NCBI RefSeq assembly: GCF_009711135.1
Contig: NZ_WMIC01000004.1
Span: forward strand, 248,001 to 312,000
Direction: 5' to 3'
Origin: Flavobacterium sp. LC2016-01
Lineage (GTDB): Bacteria > Bacteroidota > Bacteroidia > Flavobacteriales > Flavobacteriaceae
Length of the DNA: 64,000 bases
The notes beneath the pieces are model-generated. The model saw only the letters and a program-made list of their open reading frames with translations, did no database searches and had not been told where the DNA came from. Shown here piece after piece: positions 33,159-43,696 of this stretch. A program made the position numbers and the translations under genes. How positions within the stretch are numbered: the first letter of the stretch is position 1; each line of letters begins with the position of its first letter.

Positions 33159-36108
33159 AAAATTCTATTTCAACAATGCGTAATTGACCGGCTGCATCAA
33201 CCGATGTTTTATCTTTATATAAATCTAATTCTTTTGTTGGATCTACTTCAACAATTTTAGAGAATCCATCTTTTTCGGTATTGGCACCAATTAATTCAAT
33301 TGTGATTTTTTCAGCTAAAATTGGTTCCAGCGGAATAGTTATATAACCTAAACTTTGCGTTGTATTTCCTTTAAAAACTTCTTTTCCGTCAGCTAAAATT
33401 CGGATTGGATAAATTTTAGTTCTCCAGCCTGTAAATTTTATAACAGCTTCATTAACAATTGAAGGTTTTGAAAGCGTGTAAGTTATAGATCCTGTCGTAA
33501 TGTTTCCATCATTCCTCCATTCCGTTAATTCGTTGTCGTCATAACTTTTGTAAGTATCATTATTGTTTGATGGAGAAACGGCATTTAAGATGTTTACCGG
33601 AATTCTTTTTTGCGTATACGACGGAGTTTTTGGAGTTGGCCCGCGTTCTAAATTTGAAGGCAGATTTTTCCCTGGCAATTCCTCTGAGAGGCCATTTACT
33701 GAATTTACAGTTTTAGTTTCAAAAGATAATTCGGCCGACTTTAAGCCATTTGATTGAGCAGAAACAGTTATTTTTCCGGCTTTCGCCAATGATTGAATCA
33801 AAACGCGATTAATGCCATTTTCAACCGGAATTTCTTTAGAAAGAATATAATTTTTTGGACCTTGAGCAATACCGCCTAGCCAAGTTGCCGGACCGCTTAA
33901 AGAAAACGAAATCATATTGTTACTAATTGGACAGCGATTTCCGTTTTTATCAAGTACTTCAACTTCAATTAAGGCAGTATCGGCACCATCGGCAAGCATT
34001 CCTTGTGGCTGCGTGTTTAATTTTAGTTTGATTTGAAATGGTTCTCCCGTAGTTGCTTTTTCATCTTGGCTTAAAATAGTTCCATTTTCATCATAACCAA
34101 TGGCTTTTATTGTTCCTGATTTCCATGTAATATTTTCGAAAGTAAATAAAAATTCATTGCTTCGTTTTCCAAAACCTTGAGAAATTCCGTTTACAAAAAG
34201 TTCAACTTTTGGTGCTGTAGAAACGACGTAGATATTTTTAACAACAGTGTCAGTATAGTTCCAATGCCCCAGAATATTTGTTCGCTGTTTTTCAATGTCA
34301 ACCCAGCCGTCCCAGATAACCTGATGTGCCCAGTAACCGTCTTTCGGAATACGCATTGCGTCAACTTCACCGCTCGTTCTGTAATTCGATTCGCCTCGAT
34401 GATGGGTATTGGAATCAGAAAAAATAATATTTACACCGCCAGAATTTACTCTTTTTCCAGTTCCGGGTCTTTCTCGGTAATAATCGTACCAGCGTACAAT
34501 ATTTTCTATCGCGTGACGGTCTTGATTATGATTGTAATCAGAAGCAGGATTTCCTCGATATAAAGGTCCGTCGCCTTCTTTATGAAAGGGAGGCGAAAAC
34601 TCATCCCAATATTTGCGCATACCTTCATCTCTTGAATATTCAGTCGCCCATAATGGTTTTTTGGCACTTTTATTAATATAGAGCATTTCTCCTCCATATT
34701 CTGCTTCTTGGCTGTCCAGCATTTCACGAGAACCAATCGCACGTCCGCCAAAAGGATCGTAAGTATCTCTCAAACTTTTCATTTCGTGCATGTGCGCTTC
34801 GCTGATGGATTCGTTGCCACTTTCATAAAAAATAATACTCGGATTATTTCTATTGTAAATAATAGCATCACGCATCAGATTTACACGTTGTTTCCACGTG
34901 TCTCCTTGTGCATCTTTTTCAGCGTCGCCAGCTGGCATTGCTTGTAATAATCCAACCCTGTCGCAGGATTCAATGTCTTGTTTCCAAGGCGTAACATGCA
35001 TCCATCGAACTAAATTTCCATTTCCTTCAACAATTAATTTATTGCTGAAATCACTCATCCAAGCAGGAACTGACATTCCAATTGCCGGCCATTCATTGCT
35101 GGTTCTTTGTGCGTAACCCTTTACTTGCAATACTCTGTCATTAAGCCAAAACTGACCTTCGGCGAAAGCTGTTTTTCTAAAACCGGTTTTAGTTGAAACT
35201 TCATCAACAATTTTTCCATCAATTTTTAAAATGGTTTTTACAGTGTATAAATAACCGTATCCCCAACTCCAAAAATGTAAATTATTTACGAGTGAATTTG
35301 CTTTTAAAGTTTTATTTTCATTCGGATAAATTGTTGTTTTTTCGCCTGAAAATGAAGCCACTTTTTTTCCTTCTAAATCTTCCACAATAACATTGTATTC
35401 AACTGTTTTTGCGGAATCAAATTCGTTGCGAACTTCTGTTTCAGCATTAATAAAAGCACTTTCGGACTTAATATCAATTTTAGAAGGATAAATATAAACT
35501 CCTGTAGTTTTTAAATTAGAATAGAGAGGAAGTGTCTGATACAACTTGCTGGTAATATGCAAAAAGACATTTTTTGGAATACCGCCGTAATTTGCATTAA
35601 AGTTAGTATTGTTCCATTGGTAAGGAGCTCCAGTTGCCTGTTCTTTGTATTTCCAATCATTATCAATTCGCAACGCAATAATATTTTCTTGTGGAAAAGG
35701 CTTAATTAAATTTGAAATATCAAGGCCAAAAGCCATTACGCCATTTTCATGCATTCCAACCTTTTGCCCATTGATGTAAATAATTCCAGCTTGTCGGATT
35801 CCTTCAAATTCTAGGAAAATTTTTTGGTCTTTGATTCCTTTTGGAAGTTTAAAATTTTTTCTGTACCAGACAATTCCGGTTGTAAGCTGTTCGATATCTT
35901 TTTCAAAAGCTTCTTCCTGATTGTAAGCGTGCGGAAGCGTAATTTTTTTCCACGAATTATCATTAAAACCAAGAGACTCTGCATTTTTAGAGTCTCCGGT
36001 TTTTAGTTTCCAGTCTGAATTGAAGTTGTATTTTTCTCTCTTAAATTCCTGAGAAAATATCGAGGTTTTAAAAAGAATTAAAACAAGAAATAAGAGCGTT
36101 TTTTTCAT
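33142..36108 (-). CDS. GH2 family glycosidase (beta-galactosidase-like) with C-terminal accessory domains
   Basis: A 988-residue exported GH2 enzyme. The sugar-binding domain includes WYRKNFKLP and FEGIRQAGIIYINGQKVG; the acid/base is Glu433 in ESGNESIS and the nucleophile Glu490 in WATEYS. Past residue 620 come a DUF4982-like domain (KVELFVNGISQGFG), an Ig-like module (TQPQGMLADGADTALIEVEV, GNRCPIS) and a C-terminal region (YKSYDDNELTEWRNDGNITTGSITY) like an F5/8 type C carbohydrate-binding fold. Family activities include beta-galactosidase and beta-glucuronidase; on rhamnogalacturonan, side-chain galactose is likely. It sits between GH105 and the esterase fusion in one operon; the preceding stop and this ATG share one base. 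Confidence 0.9.
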   Translation of the reverse strand: MKKTLLFLVLILFKTSIFSQEFKREKYNFNSDWKLKTGDSKNAESLGFNDNSWKKITLPHAYNQEEAFEKDIEQLTTGIVWYRKNFKLPKGIKDQKIFLEFEGIRQAGIIYINGQKVGMHENGVMAFGLDISNLIKPFPQENIIALRIDNDWKYKEQATGAPYQWNNTNFNANYGGIPKNVFLHITSKLYQTLPLYSNLKTTGVYIYPSKIDIKSESAFINAETEVRNEFDSAKTVEYNVIVEDLEGKKVASFSGEKTTIYPNENKTLKANSLVNNLHFWSWGYGYLYTVKTILKIDGKIVDEVSTKTGFRKTAFAEGQFWLNDRVLQVKGYAQRTSNEWPAIGMSVPAWMSDFSNKLIVEGNGNLVRWMHVTPWKQDIESCDRVGLLQAMPAGDAEKDAQGDTWKQRVNLMRDAIIYNRNNPSIIFYESGNESISEAHMHEMKSLRDTYDPFGGRAIGSREMLDSQEAEYGGEMLYINKSAKKPLWATEYSRDEGMRKYWDEFSPPFHKEGDGPLYRGNPASDYNHNQDRHAIENIVRWYDYYRERPGTGKRVNSGGVNIIFSDSNTHHRGESNYRTSGEVDAMRIPKDGYWAHQVIWDGWVDIEKQRTNILGHWNYTDTVVKNIYVVSTAPKVELFVNGISQGFGKRSNEFLFTFENITWKSGTIKAIGYDENGTILSQDEKATTGEPFQIKLKLNTQPQGMLADGADTALIEVEVLDKNGNRCPISNNMISFSLSGPATWLGGIAQGPKNYILSKEIPVENGINRVLIQSLAKAGKITVSAQSNGLKSAELSFETKTVNSVNGLSEELPGKNLPSNLERGPTPKTPSYTQKRIPVNILNAVSPSNNNDTYKSYDDNELTEWRNDGNITTGSITYTLSKPSIVNEAVIKFTGWRTKIYPIRILADGKEVFKGNTTQSLGYITIPLEPILAEKITIELIGANTEKDGFSKIVEVDPTKELDLYKDKTSVDAAGQLRIVEIEFYEKIK

Positions 36109-37232
36109 TATTTCATTTTATAAATTTCGGATCCTGCCAGTAAAAAACAACCTAAACCATAATCCTCAAAATCAGGAAATTTATCGTACGAAAGCGGTTG
36201 ACCATCCTTAGGCTCTTTTCCTGTTGATTGTAAAAAACCTAAAGCACCATTAGTGTGCAGACTTTCTTTTATCATCGCATCCCAAGCTTTTTGAATTACA
36301 GGCAAATAAGTTTCTTTTTTCAAAATACCGCTGTTGACTCCGTATGCCATTCCGTAAACGAATAAAGCAGTTCCAGAGGTTTCTTTTTCTCCAAAATTTG
36401 TTGGATCATGTAAACTTACATTCCAAAATCCGTCAGCTCTCTGAATTGGTAATAAAGCTGCTGCCATCGCTTTTAAATCTTTTACATATTGCTCTCTGTG
36501 TGGTGCGTTTTCCGGAATTATGGTCAATACTTTTGCTAATGCGCCAATTACCCAGCCATTTCCACGGCTCCAATAGCAATCTTGCCCATTTGGCTCTTTG
36601 TAAGGTGGATCAAAATCGGCATCACGCCACCATAAACCGTCTTTTGGGTTAAATAATCCGTGATCGCCATGTTTGTTTCTTGAGTACATGTACATTTGAT
36701 ACATTTTTTCGAAATAACGATTGTCTTTTTCTAAAACTCCCATTTTTGCAAAAACCGGCATTCCCATTTGAATAGCATCAATCCAAGACCAATCGTCTAA
36801 TTGAGGCGTATTTAAAAGCATATTGATGTTTGCTTTTGTATTTTTTAGTTTCTTAGCATCTGGCTCTAAATTATACAAATCAATGTATGTCTGCGCTGCG
36901 CAGTAATTATCTGCATTACGGGTTGTGTTACCTCCGTTGAAACCCCATTTATGAAATTCTGACCATGAGTATGCATAATCATAATAAGCTTCTTTTGGAA
37001 AAATTTCATGAAGCGCCATTAATCCTTCATAATACACACCACGCGTCCAAATATTGCTCGGACGTTCTTTATTCGTGATGATTGTTTTGCCTGTTTCTGG
37101 CCATTTTTGCATAAAATAATCATTGGCCAAAATCATTTGTTTTAGAACTAATTTTTTGTCAAATGGCTGTTGCGCGTTTATTGTATACGTATACAAAAAG
37201 CATATTGAGAATAATAGAGATAATTTTTTCAT
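36108..37232 (-). CDS. GH105 unsaturated rhamnogalacturonyl hydrolase
   Basis: A 374-residue exported GH105 enzyme with signal peptide ending near TINAQ. The catalytic Asp152 is in WSWIDAIQMGMPVFAKMG, and WSRGNGWVIGALAKVL and KETSGTALFVYGMAYGVNSG are family signatures, with the closing FPDFEDYGLGCFLLAGSEIYKM. Its placement directly after GH106 in the operon indicates action on unsaturated rhamnogalacturonan ends, unlike the homolog at 21880. The stop codon shares its last base with the start of the GH2 gene (TAATG), so translation is probably coupled. Confidence 0.93.
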   Translation of the reverse strand: MKKLSLLFSICFLYTYTINAQQPFDKKLVLKQMILANDYFMQKWPETGKTIITNKERPSNIWTRGVYYEGLMALHEIFPKEAYYDYAYSWSEFHKWGFNGGNTTRNADNYCAAQTYIDLYNLEPDAKKLKNTKANINMLLNTPQLDDWSWIDAIQMGMPVFAKMGVLEKDNRYFEKMYQMYMYSRNKHGDHGLFNPKDGLWWRDADFDPPYKEPNGQDCYWSRGNGWVIGALAKVLTIIPENAPHREQYVKDLKAMAAALLPIQRADGFWNVSLHDPTNFGEKETSGTALFVYGMAYGVNSGILKKETYLPVIQKAWDAMIKESLHTNGALGFLQSTGKEPKDGQPLSYDKFPDFEDYGLGCFLLAGSEIYKMK

Positions 37233-37255
37233 TTTTTGTATTCCTTAGTTAATAG

Positions 37256-40054
37256 TTAGTTTTGCTGTTTTAATGGCGTGATTGTAATTGGGCCTAAAAG
37301 TCCAGATGGCATTGGAGCCCATTTTGTGGCATCAAATTTTTTATAATCTTTGTCTACCATATTGATTTCATAAAAAATCTTCCATTCTTCGCCTTTTAAT
37401 TCTTTGTTGCGAATTCGGTTTGCAGAAAGATTCGTAACCTGAATTTTTAAAATATTCTTTCCAGATTTTAATTTCCCGATGTTTAATTGATAAGGAACTG
37501 ACCAAGCTGTACCAATGAATTCACCATTTACCCAAACTTTTGCGCTTTCGCGGACATCGCCCAAGTTTAAGCTCCAATTTTCCGTTTTAGCATTTGGATT
37601 GTTAAATTCTAAAGTATAAGTTGCTGATCCAGAAAATGCTTCGGCTTCTGGTCCTAATTTTGTCCAAGATTCTAGATTTGTGATAGTAGCGCTTGGAGGC
37701 AATTGCGGTCCGCCTTTATCGAAGTCAATTTTCCAATTTCCTTTTAGCGGAATTGCATCAGAAATTGGTTCATAATAGTTCCATTTTTTTTGTGAAGCTG
37801 TATTTTCAGTCTTTAAAAAATAAGATTCCCCTGGAGCAATTTTAATTTTAACCAATGTTGTGTTGGCTGATTTTTTTACAATTGCATTTCCAAATTCTCG
37901 CGTTAATGGATTTAAGATTATAACTTCTTTATTTCCGGCTTGAATTGGGATAAAATCATCAATAGTTTTAGTTGTGTGGTTAACCAAATAATATATTTTT
38001 TCGCCGTCAATATTTCTTCTAATAAATTTTAAACCTGTATTTACAAGCGTTTCAGGGTATATCTGCGCATTTTCTAAAGTTGAAAAAATGTCAGAAGCTG
38101 GTTTTACAATTTCGCTATTTGCAGTTAAAAGATTTTGAAGCTCCAGCTCTTGTTTTTTATAATCATTAAATCCTGGAACAGATTCTGGAAGATTTTCGAA
38201 AATGATATTTGCTCCCGCTTTTTTCAATTCAATCAGCTTTTGTAAAGTAGCAAGAGGCATTTTCTTTGTTGGCGGAATTACCAATGCTTTGAAAGTTGTC
38301 CCCGAAAGATTAATTTTTCCGTCAATAACTTTGGCTTCAGCAATAAAATTATCAGAGATAAAATCTACGCCATAGCCTTTATTCATTAAACTTTTAGTTG
38401 AATTATAGAAAGAAGTTGGATGAAGCCATTCCTGTAATGAATGTATTTTGAATTCAAAAAACAAAGTTCCTTTTTGGTATTTGTCCCAAGTATCAAAAAT
38501 TGGCCAGTAAAGCAGAATTTCATTATCTGATTTTCCTTGCTGCAACATGGATTGACAGTTTGAGATATAAGAAAATAGAGAAGGAGCATCTTCCCAAATA
38601 CTGTTATTAGCGTTAAAATTTACCGAAGCATAAAATTGCCATCCTGGCCAAGCAGCTCTGTCTGGCGAATACGTCGAACCGTGAAGAAAAATATGATTGA
38701 TACCACTCAGCATTAAATCCTCGGCTTCTGGTTTGCATTGCGATAGAGCCGCTTTGAAATGTTCGCGAAGCCATGTAAAAGTCTCAGATGAAACTAGATT
38801 TTTTCCAGAAATATGCGCTGCCGATGATGAAAATTTCAGCATTACCGGATCAGCATCGCCTTCGCGGATATCTTCTTTTTCTCTTCTGAATCCTGGAATA
38901 TCAAATGGCATTGAACCAAATGTTTCACATTCTGGAATATCTGCAGCAGCGTATAAATCAATCAGATTTCCTGGTGATCCATGCGCCTGAAGTTTTGTTT
39001 TAAAGCTTTTTGAGTGCGCCCATTGTGTCCATGGCCTGTCAAATTTATTCAGTAATAAATCGCCAATAGTTTGTCGATAATCACTTCTAATGCGGTTGCC
39101 AATTTCGCCGTCGGTTTCATTCAATAATAAAGGCAGTTCTTTTTTTAAGTCATAACCGCGCAGTTTTTGAAATTCTTCGAAAAATTTAGGCGTAAAATCA
39201 GTGCCATAAACTTCATAACTGTCATTAAAAATGGCTCTTATTTTTCCTTCGCGTCCTTTAAAAGCATTGTTAAACGGAACTACATAAGCATCCAATGCTT
39301 CCTGTGAATAATGGTCTAAAGTAAAACCGCTTCCGCCGGGCGCCGCTCTTTTTACTTGTTGTCCCGTTTTTCCGCTAAAAACAGCATAAAGCGTATAATC
39401 TGTTTTTTTTGCTTTCCATTTTAATTTATTTGGTTCTGTCTGATCTGTAATTGAAACCGATTTTCCGTCAATACCTTTGTCTTTAACTTTCGTTTGATTC
39501 TTTTTTAGCTGATCTGTTAAATTGATGTATGAACCATCTTTTCCATAGGCAACTACATACAATAGTTCTGCTGGATTTTTTTCTTTTTTATTTTCAACAG
39601 CAATATTTCGGTCAATTGTTTCGTCTTTTTTCAGGTCATACTTTTCAATGATGAGCTTTGTTGCAGCATTTTGTACGGTAACATGAGATCCTCCGTAAGG
39701 CCATCCTGTTCCTAAAACCATGTCAACCTGCATATGAAGACTGTCTGCAACATGAATAGTATAGTCAAGCATTTCCATCCATTTTGGAGAAAGATAATCG
39801 ATGAAATTATTTTCTTCGCCTTTGACACCATATATAGGAGTAATTTCTACACCGCCAATTCCTGCATTATGAAAATCGGTTAGGCTTCTTTTTAAGTTTG
39901 GTTTATCTACTGCACTTCCCATCCACCACCAGCGCGCCCATGGCTGATTTATATTAGTAGATTTTGGCCAAGGCGAATTTTTTTCCTGAGCTGATGAATT
40001 TAGAATCCAGCAAAGGGACAAGATGATAAGACAGTTTGATTTGGTTATTTTCAT
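37256..40054 (-). CDS. GH106 alpha-L-rhamnosidase
   Basis: A 932-residue exported enzyme with the GH106 start RWWWMGSAVDKPNLKRSL and NAGIGGVEITPIYGVKG, followed by MQVDMVLGTGWPYGGSHV, a middle rhamnosidase region (FNDSYEVYGTDFTPKF, AHGSPGNLIDLYAAADIPECE) and a C-terminal galactose-binding-like sandwich (ESAKVWVNGEFIGTAWSVPYQLNIG). GH106 removes alpha-linked rhamnose, here from the rhamnogalacturonan backbone ends. It is first in the minus operon, controlled by a direct-repeat promoter at 40154-40199 shared with both susC genes. The leader is about 93 nt. Enzymes of this family need calcium and acidic residues; I did not assign them. Confidence 0.93.
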   Translation of the reverse strand: MKITKSNCLIILSLCWILNSSAQEKNSPWPKSTNINQPWARWWWMGSAVDKPNLKRSLTDFHNAGIGGVEITPIYGVKGEENNFIDYLSPKWMEMLDYTIHVADSLHMQVDMVLGTGWPYGGSHVTVQNAATKLIIEKYDLKKDETIDRNIAVENKKEKNPAELLYVVAYGKDGSYINLTDQLKKNQTKVKDKGIDGKSVSITDQTEPNKLKWKAKKTDYTLYAVFSGKTGQQVKRAAPGGSGFTLDHYSQEALDAYVVPFNNAFKGREGKIRAIFNDSYEVYGTDFTPKFFEEFQKLRGYDLKKELPLLLNETDGEIGNRIRSDYRQTIGDLLLNKFDRPWTQWAHSKSFKTKLQAHGSPGNLIDLYAAADIPECETFGSMPFDIPGFRREKEDIREGDADPVMLKFSSSAAHISGKNLVSSETFTWLREHFKAALSQCKPEAEDLMLSGINHIFLHGSTYSPDRAAWPGWQFYASVNFNANNSIWEDAPSLFSYISNCQSMLQQGKSDNEILLYWPIFDTWDKYQKGTLFFEFKIHSLQEWLHPTSFYNSTKSLMNKGYGVDFISDNFIAEAKVIDGKINLSGTTFKALVIPPTKKMPLATLQKLIELKKAGANIIFENLPESVPGFNDYKKQELELQNLLTANSEIVKPASDIFSTLENAQIYPETLVNTGLKFIRRNIDGEKIYYLVNHTTKTIDDFIPIQAGNKEVIILNPLTREFGNAIVKKSANTTLVKIKIAPGESYFLKTENTASQKKWNYYEPISDAIPLKGNWKIDFDKGGPQLPPSATITNLESWTKLGPEAEAFSGSATYTLEFNNPNAKTENWSLNLGDVRESAKVWVNGEFIGTAWSVPYQLNIGKLKSGKNILKIQVTNLSANRIRNKELKGEEWKIFYEINMVDKDYKKFDATKWAPMPSGLLGPITITPLKQQN

Positions 40055-40153
40055 TGGTTAAGGTTCAATAGTTTTATAAAGCGGTTACTAATTTACTTAC
40101 TTCATATAAGTATAGAAACATATAATAGTAACTTTTTACTAGTTGTAATAAGG

Positions 40154-40199
40154 TAAAAGTATAAGTAGAAACTCTAATTGCTATCCTGTAGCGTCCTGT
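40154..40199 (-). promoter_or_regulatory. Direct-repeat promoter of the GH106 operon
   Basis: On the minus strand ACAGGA (40199-40194) and ACAGGA (40189-40184) are 10 bp apart, then a 22-nt gap leads to TACTTTTA (40161-40154), a 7-of-8 match to TAnnTTTG. No TTG is present at -33. The same spacing is found at four other promoters in this window. It points away from the susC1 copy, so the two form a divergent control region. Confidence 0.75.
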
Positions 40200-40422
40200 T
40201 TTATATCATTTTATCAAAAGTCAAATGAGTAATAATTTGTGGTATTTTTTTCTCAATTCGCATTTTTACTATCAGATTACTATCAAATGCAAAAAAAATA
40301 ATAAAGAAAATTTCAGATAATTTATTTGTGGATTTTACACTTATTTAGCATTGTAAATCAAGCAGTTGAAGTTTTTTTAAGTTAAGAAAAACATAAAATT
40401 TAGTATAAGAACCTGAAAGTTA
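40200..40422. other. Middle of the divergent GH106/susC1 control region
   Basis: AT-rich spacer between two oppositely directed direct-repeat promoters. I find no reading frame or operator of the LacI type here. It presumably serves as a spacer for the two activator sites. Confidence 0.4.
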
Positions 40423-40468
40423 ACAGGATACTACAGGATGCTGTGCCCCCCTGTTCTAAATAAATTTG
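40423..40468 (+). promoter_or_regulatory. Direct-repeat promoter of susC1/susD1
   Basis: ACAGGA at 40423-40428 and again at 40433-40438, then 22 nt, then TAAATTTG (40461-40468). No TTG at -33. The predicted start is about 25 nt before the susC1 ATG at 40500. Full agreement in spacing with the copies at 46165, 51399 and 51566. Confidence 0.78.
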
Positions 40469-40499
40469 ATAATCTAATTAATTAACCAAATTTACTTTT

Positions 40500-43400
40500 A
40501 TGAAAAACAAATTTAGTCTTTTGCTGATTTTGGTCATGTTTGCACTTTTGCAGACAGCAGGTTATGCGCAGAACAAAGTGGTTAAAGGTACAATCACTGA
40601 TGCGGCAGGTTTGCCAATACCAGGAGCAAATGTACTTATTAAAGGAACAAAACAAGGAACTAGTACTGACTTTGATGGTAAATACTCTATCAATGCAAGT
40701 ACAGGCCAAGTGCTGGTTTTCTCGTCTACAGGTTCAAAAAGTGTTGAAAGAACCGTGAGCACTTCTTCAGAAATTAATGTAAAACTTGTTGAAGAAGTAT
40801 CTCAACTTAATGAGATTGTTGTTGTTGGTTATGGAACTCAGAAGAAATCTGATGTTACAGGATCAGTTTCAACTATAAATGCGCAGCAATTAATGAACAG
40901 ACCTGTTTCAAGCGCAACTGAAGCTTTACAGGGCAAGATTGCCGGAGTTGATATTACGACAAACGAACGTCCAGGAAGTCTTGGTACTGTGCGTATCCGT
41001 GGTAATAGATCTTTGACAGCAAGTAACGATCCTTTGTATGTTGTTGATGGTGTGCCATTAATGTCTGCATCTGCAATTGAAACATTAAATCCAAGAGATA
41101 TTGAATCTATGGATATTCTTAAAGATGCTTCAGCAACTGCTATCTATGGATCACGTGGGGCAAATGGAGTTATCATTGTAACAACTAAGCAAGGAAAATC
41201 AGGCAGATTTACTTTAAATTATGCGGGTACAGTAACTACTTCTGATATTGTTGACAGATCACCGTCAATGAGTGCATCTGATTTTATTACTTTCAGACGT
41301 TGGGCTGCATACAATCTTGATCCAGCTAAATATGCTAATCCAGCAACACCAACTCTTGCAAACGATAAATTAATTTTTGATAGTGCATTAGATGGTCAAA
41401 CATCAAGAGATAATGTATTAAAAGGATGGGCAAGCGGTACATGGGATGCTTCTAAAGTAACTAATACGAACTGGACTGATTATGTAACTCAAACAGGAGT
41501 TAGCACAGAGCATGTTATTAGTGCTAGTGGAGGTTCTGAAAAAGTAAATACTTATGGTTCTGTAGGTTATTTAGATAATCAGGGTACTCAAAAAGGGCAG
41601 TGGTACAAACGTTATACTGCAAAATTGACTTCAAATATCACTCCAGTGGATTGGTTTAAAATGACTGCTTCTTTTAATGTTTCATGGAGCGAGCAAGATT
41701 TTGGTATGTCAACTTTAAGTGCTAGAAGCGGTACATCGCCAGATGCAATTTATGGTGCAGCTAAACAAATTTATAATATTGCTGTTCCTTATGATGCAAA
41801 CGGTAATACAATTATTAATCCGGGTGGCGAATCAGGTGTTTATACGATCATGGATGAGTGGGAAAAAAGTACACAGCAATCTCAAACAATGCGTGTTTTA
41901 GGTAATTTTTCTGCTAATTTAGATTTTGGAAAAATGACACATTCATTAGAAGGGCTTACTTATAAATTGAATTTTGGACCTGATTTCCGTAGTTGGAGAG
42001 AAGGTGTTTATGTAGATGGAACATCATCATTAAAAATTAACGCAAATGGAAGCGCAGGTAGTAATTTTGCCCGCCTTTCAAACCGTCGTGATCTTTCATG
42101 GACTGTAGATAATATAATTAATTACGACCGTACATTTGCTTTTAAACATAAAGTTGGTTTAACATTATTACAAACAGCATCATCTTGGAATATTGAAAAT
42201 TCTGCTATGAGTGCAAATAATATCCCTAAACCTTCATTCTTATGGAATGCAATGGGTTCAGTAGATGCTACAAATGCTGCTAATAATGCACGTATGAGTT
42301 CAGGTATTACAGAACGCGCTATTAGTTCTTATATGGCTCGTGCGAATTATGGTTATGATAATCGTTATTTGTTGACAGTGTCAGGACGTTGGGATGGAGT
42401 TACGCAATTATCTGAAGGACATAAATGGGACTTTTTCCCTTCTGCAGCATTAGCGTGGCGTCTTAATAATGAAGAATTCCTAAAAAGTGTTGATTGGGTT
42501 AAAAACTTGAAACTTCGTTTAGGTGTGGGTACTTCTGGTAACTCTTCTGTTAATCCTTACGGAACATTAGGAAATATTAGTCAAATATTCCTTCCTTTTA
42601 ATGGTCAGAGTAATGCAATTGGTTTTACAACAAATGAGCCTTATTATACAGATACTCAAACAGGAATGCCTAATAAAAACTTGGGTTGGGAAAAAACGAC
42701 ACAATACAATCTTGGTGTTGATTTTAGTTTTTTAAACAATAGAATCAGTGGTACTATTGATACTTATAGATCAGATACTAAAGATTTATTATTAAGAGTT
42801 GATATTCCACCAGTATCTGGTTATCCATATATTGTTTCGAATATTGGTCAAACAAAAAATCATGGAGTTGAAGTAACGCTTAATCTTATTCCAATTCAAA
42901 CGGCTACAGGATTTACATGGGAAACTAATTTAAATGGTGCTTGGCAAAAAGATGAAATTGTTGGATTGGCAAATGGTGCACAAGACATGGTAAGCAACTC
43001 ATGGTTTATTGGTCAGTCTATTGCTGTTCGTTACGGATATGATGCTGAAGGTCTTTGGCAAAATACTCCAGAAGATGTTGCTGAGATGGCTAAATGGAAT
43101 GCTAACGGTTATAAATTTACACCAGGTAACGTGAGACCAAAAGATCAAAATGGTGATTATAAAATGGATGGTACTGACCGTGTAGTTATAGGAAACAGTA
43201 ATCCTTATTATACAATGGGTTGGAATAACAACTTTACTTATAAAGGGTTTGATTTAGGAATAAACCTTTACGGACGTGCAGGATATACTGCTTCTTTAGG
43301 TGGTGAAGCTTTAACAGCGCACGCGAATCAGCGTGAAACTGATTACTGGACTCCAGATAATCCGAATGCTGAATTCCAAAAACCAATTTTAGGTCAAGCA

Positions 43401-43655
43401 ACTTCAGGTTCAGCAGATCCTTTTTCTGGACTTCTTGGTTTTGAAAAAGCATCTTTTGTAAAAATTCGTAATATTTCTCTAGGATATAATTTATCTAAAG
43501 ACGTTGCAAATAAAGTTGGATTGGCAAACATGAAACTTTATGTTCAGGCTGTAAATCCAGGAAGTATTTATCAATCTCTTAAATGGTATGATTTTGATAC
43601 TGAGAAAACGTATTACAACCGCAGTTTTGTTATGGGGGTTGAAGTTGGTTTCTAA
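40500..43655 (+). CDS. SusC-like TonB-dependent outer membrane transporter
   Basis: A 1051-residue SusC/RagA protein. After the signal peptide (to about residue 24), a carboxypeptidase-like regulatory domain runs from KVVKGTITDAAGLPIPGANV; the TonB-like plug domain includes LNEIVVVGYGTQKKSDVTGSV, ALQGKIAGVDITTNERPG, RGNRSLTASNDPLYVVDGVP and DASATAIYGSRGANGVI. The rest is the outer-membrane barrel, ending MGVEVGF with terminal aromatic. With SusD it should import large pectin oligosaccharides. It is the first of two pairs; promoter is activator-like (40423). Confidence 0.95.
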   Translation: MKNKFSLLLILVMFALLQTAGYAQNKVVKGTITDAAGLPIPGANVLIKGTKQGTSTDFDGKYSINASTGQVLVFSSTGSKSVERTVSTSSEINVKLVEEVSQLNEIVVVGYGTQKKSDVTGSVSTINAQQLMNRPVSSATEALQGKIAGVDITTNERPGSLGTVRIRGNRSLTASNDPLYVVDGVPLMSASAIETLNPRDIESMDILKDASATAIYGSRGANGVIIVTTKQGKSGRFTLNYAGTVTTSDIVDRSPSMSASDFITFRRWAAYNLDPAKYANPATPTLANDKLIFDSALDGQTSRDNVLKGWASGTWDASKVTNTNWTDYVTQTGVSTEHVISASGGSEKVNTYGSVGYLDNQGTQKGQWYKRYTAKLTSNITPVDWFKMTASFNVSWSEQDFGMSTLSARSGTSPDAIYGAAKQIYNIAVPYDANGNTIINPGGESGVYTIMDEWEKSTQQSQTMRVLGNFSANLDFGKMTHSLEGLTYKLNFGPDFRSWREGVYVDGTSSLKINANGSAGSNFARLSNRRDLSWTVDNIINYDRTFAFKHKVGLTLLQTASSWNIENSAMSANNIPKPSFLWNAMGSVDATNAANNARMSSGITERAISSYMARANYGYDNRYLLTVSGRWDGVTQLSEGHKWDFFPSAALAWRLNNEEFLKSVDWVKNLKLRLGVGTSGNSSVNPYGTLGNISQIFLPFNGQSNAIGFTTNEPYYTDTQTGMPNKNLGWEKTTQYNLGVDFSFLNNRISGTIDTYRSDTKDLLLRVDIPPVSGYPYIVSNIGQTKNHGVEVTLNLIPIQTATGFTWETNLNGAWQKDEIVGLANGAQDMVSNSWFIGQSIAVRYGYDAEGLWQNTPEDVAEMAKWNANGYKFTPGNVRPKDQNGDYKMDGTDRVVIGNSNPYYTMGWNNNFTYKGFDLGINLYGRAGYTASLGGEALTAHANQRETDYWTPDNPNAEFQKPILGQATSGSADPFSGLLGFEKASFVKIRNISLGYNLSKDVANKVGLANMKLYVQAVNPGSIYQSLKWYDFDTEKTYYNRSFVMGVEVGF

Positions 43656-43696
43656 TAAATTGTGGCGAATTGAAGTATAACAATAAAAGTAAAAAA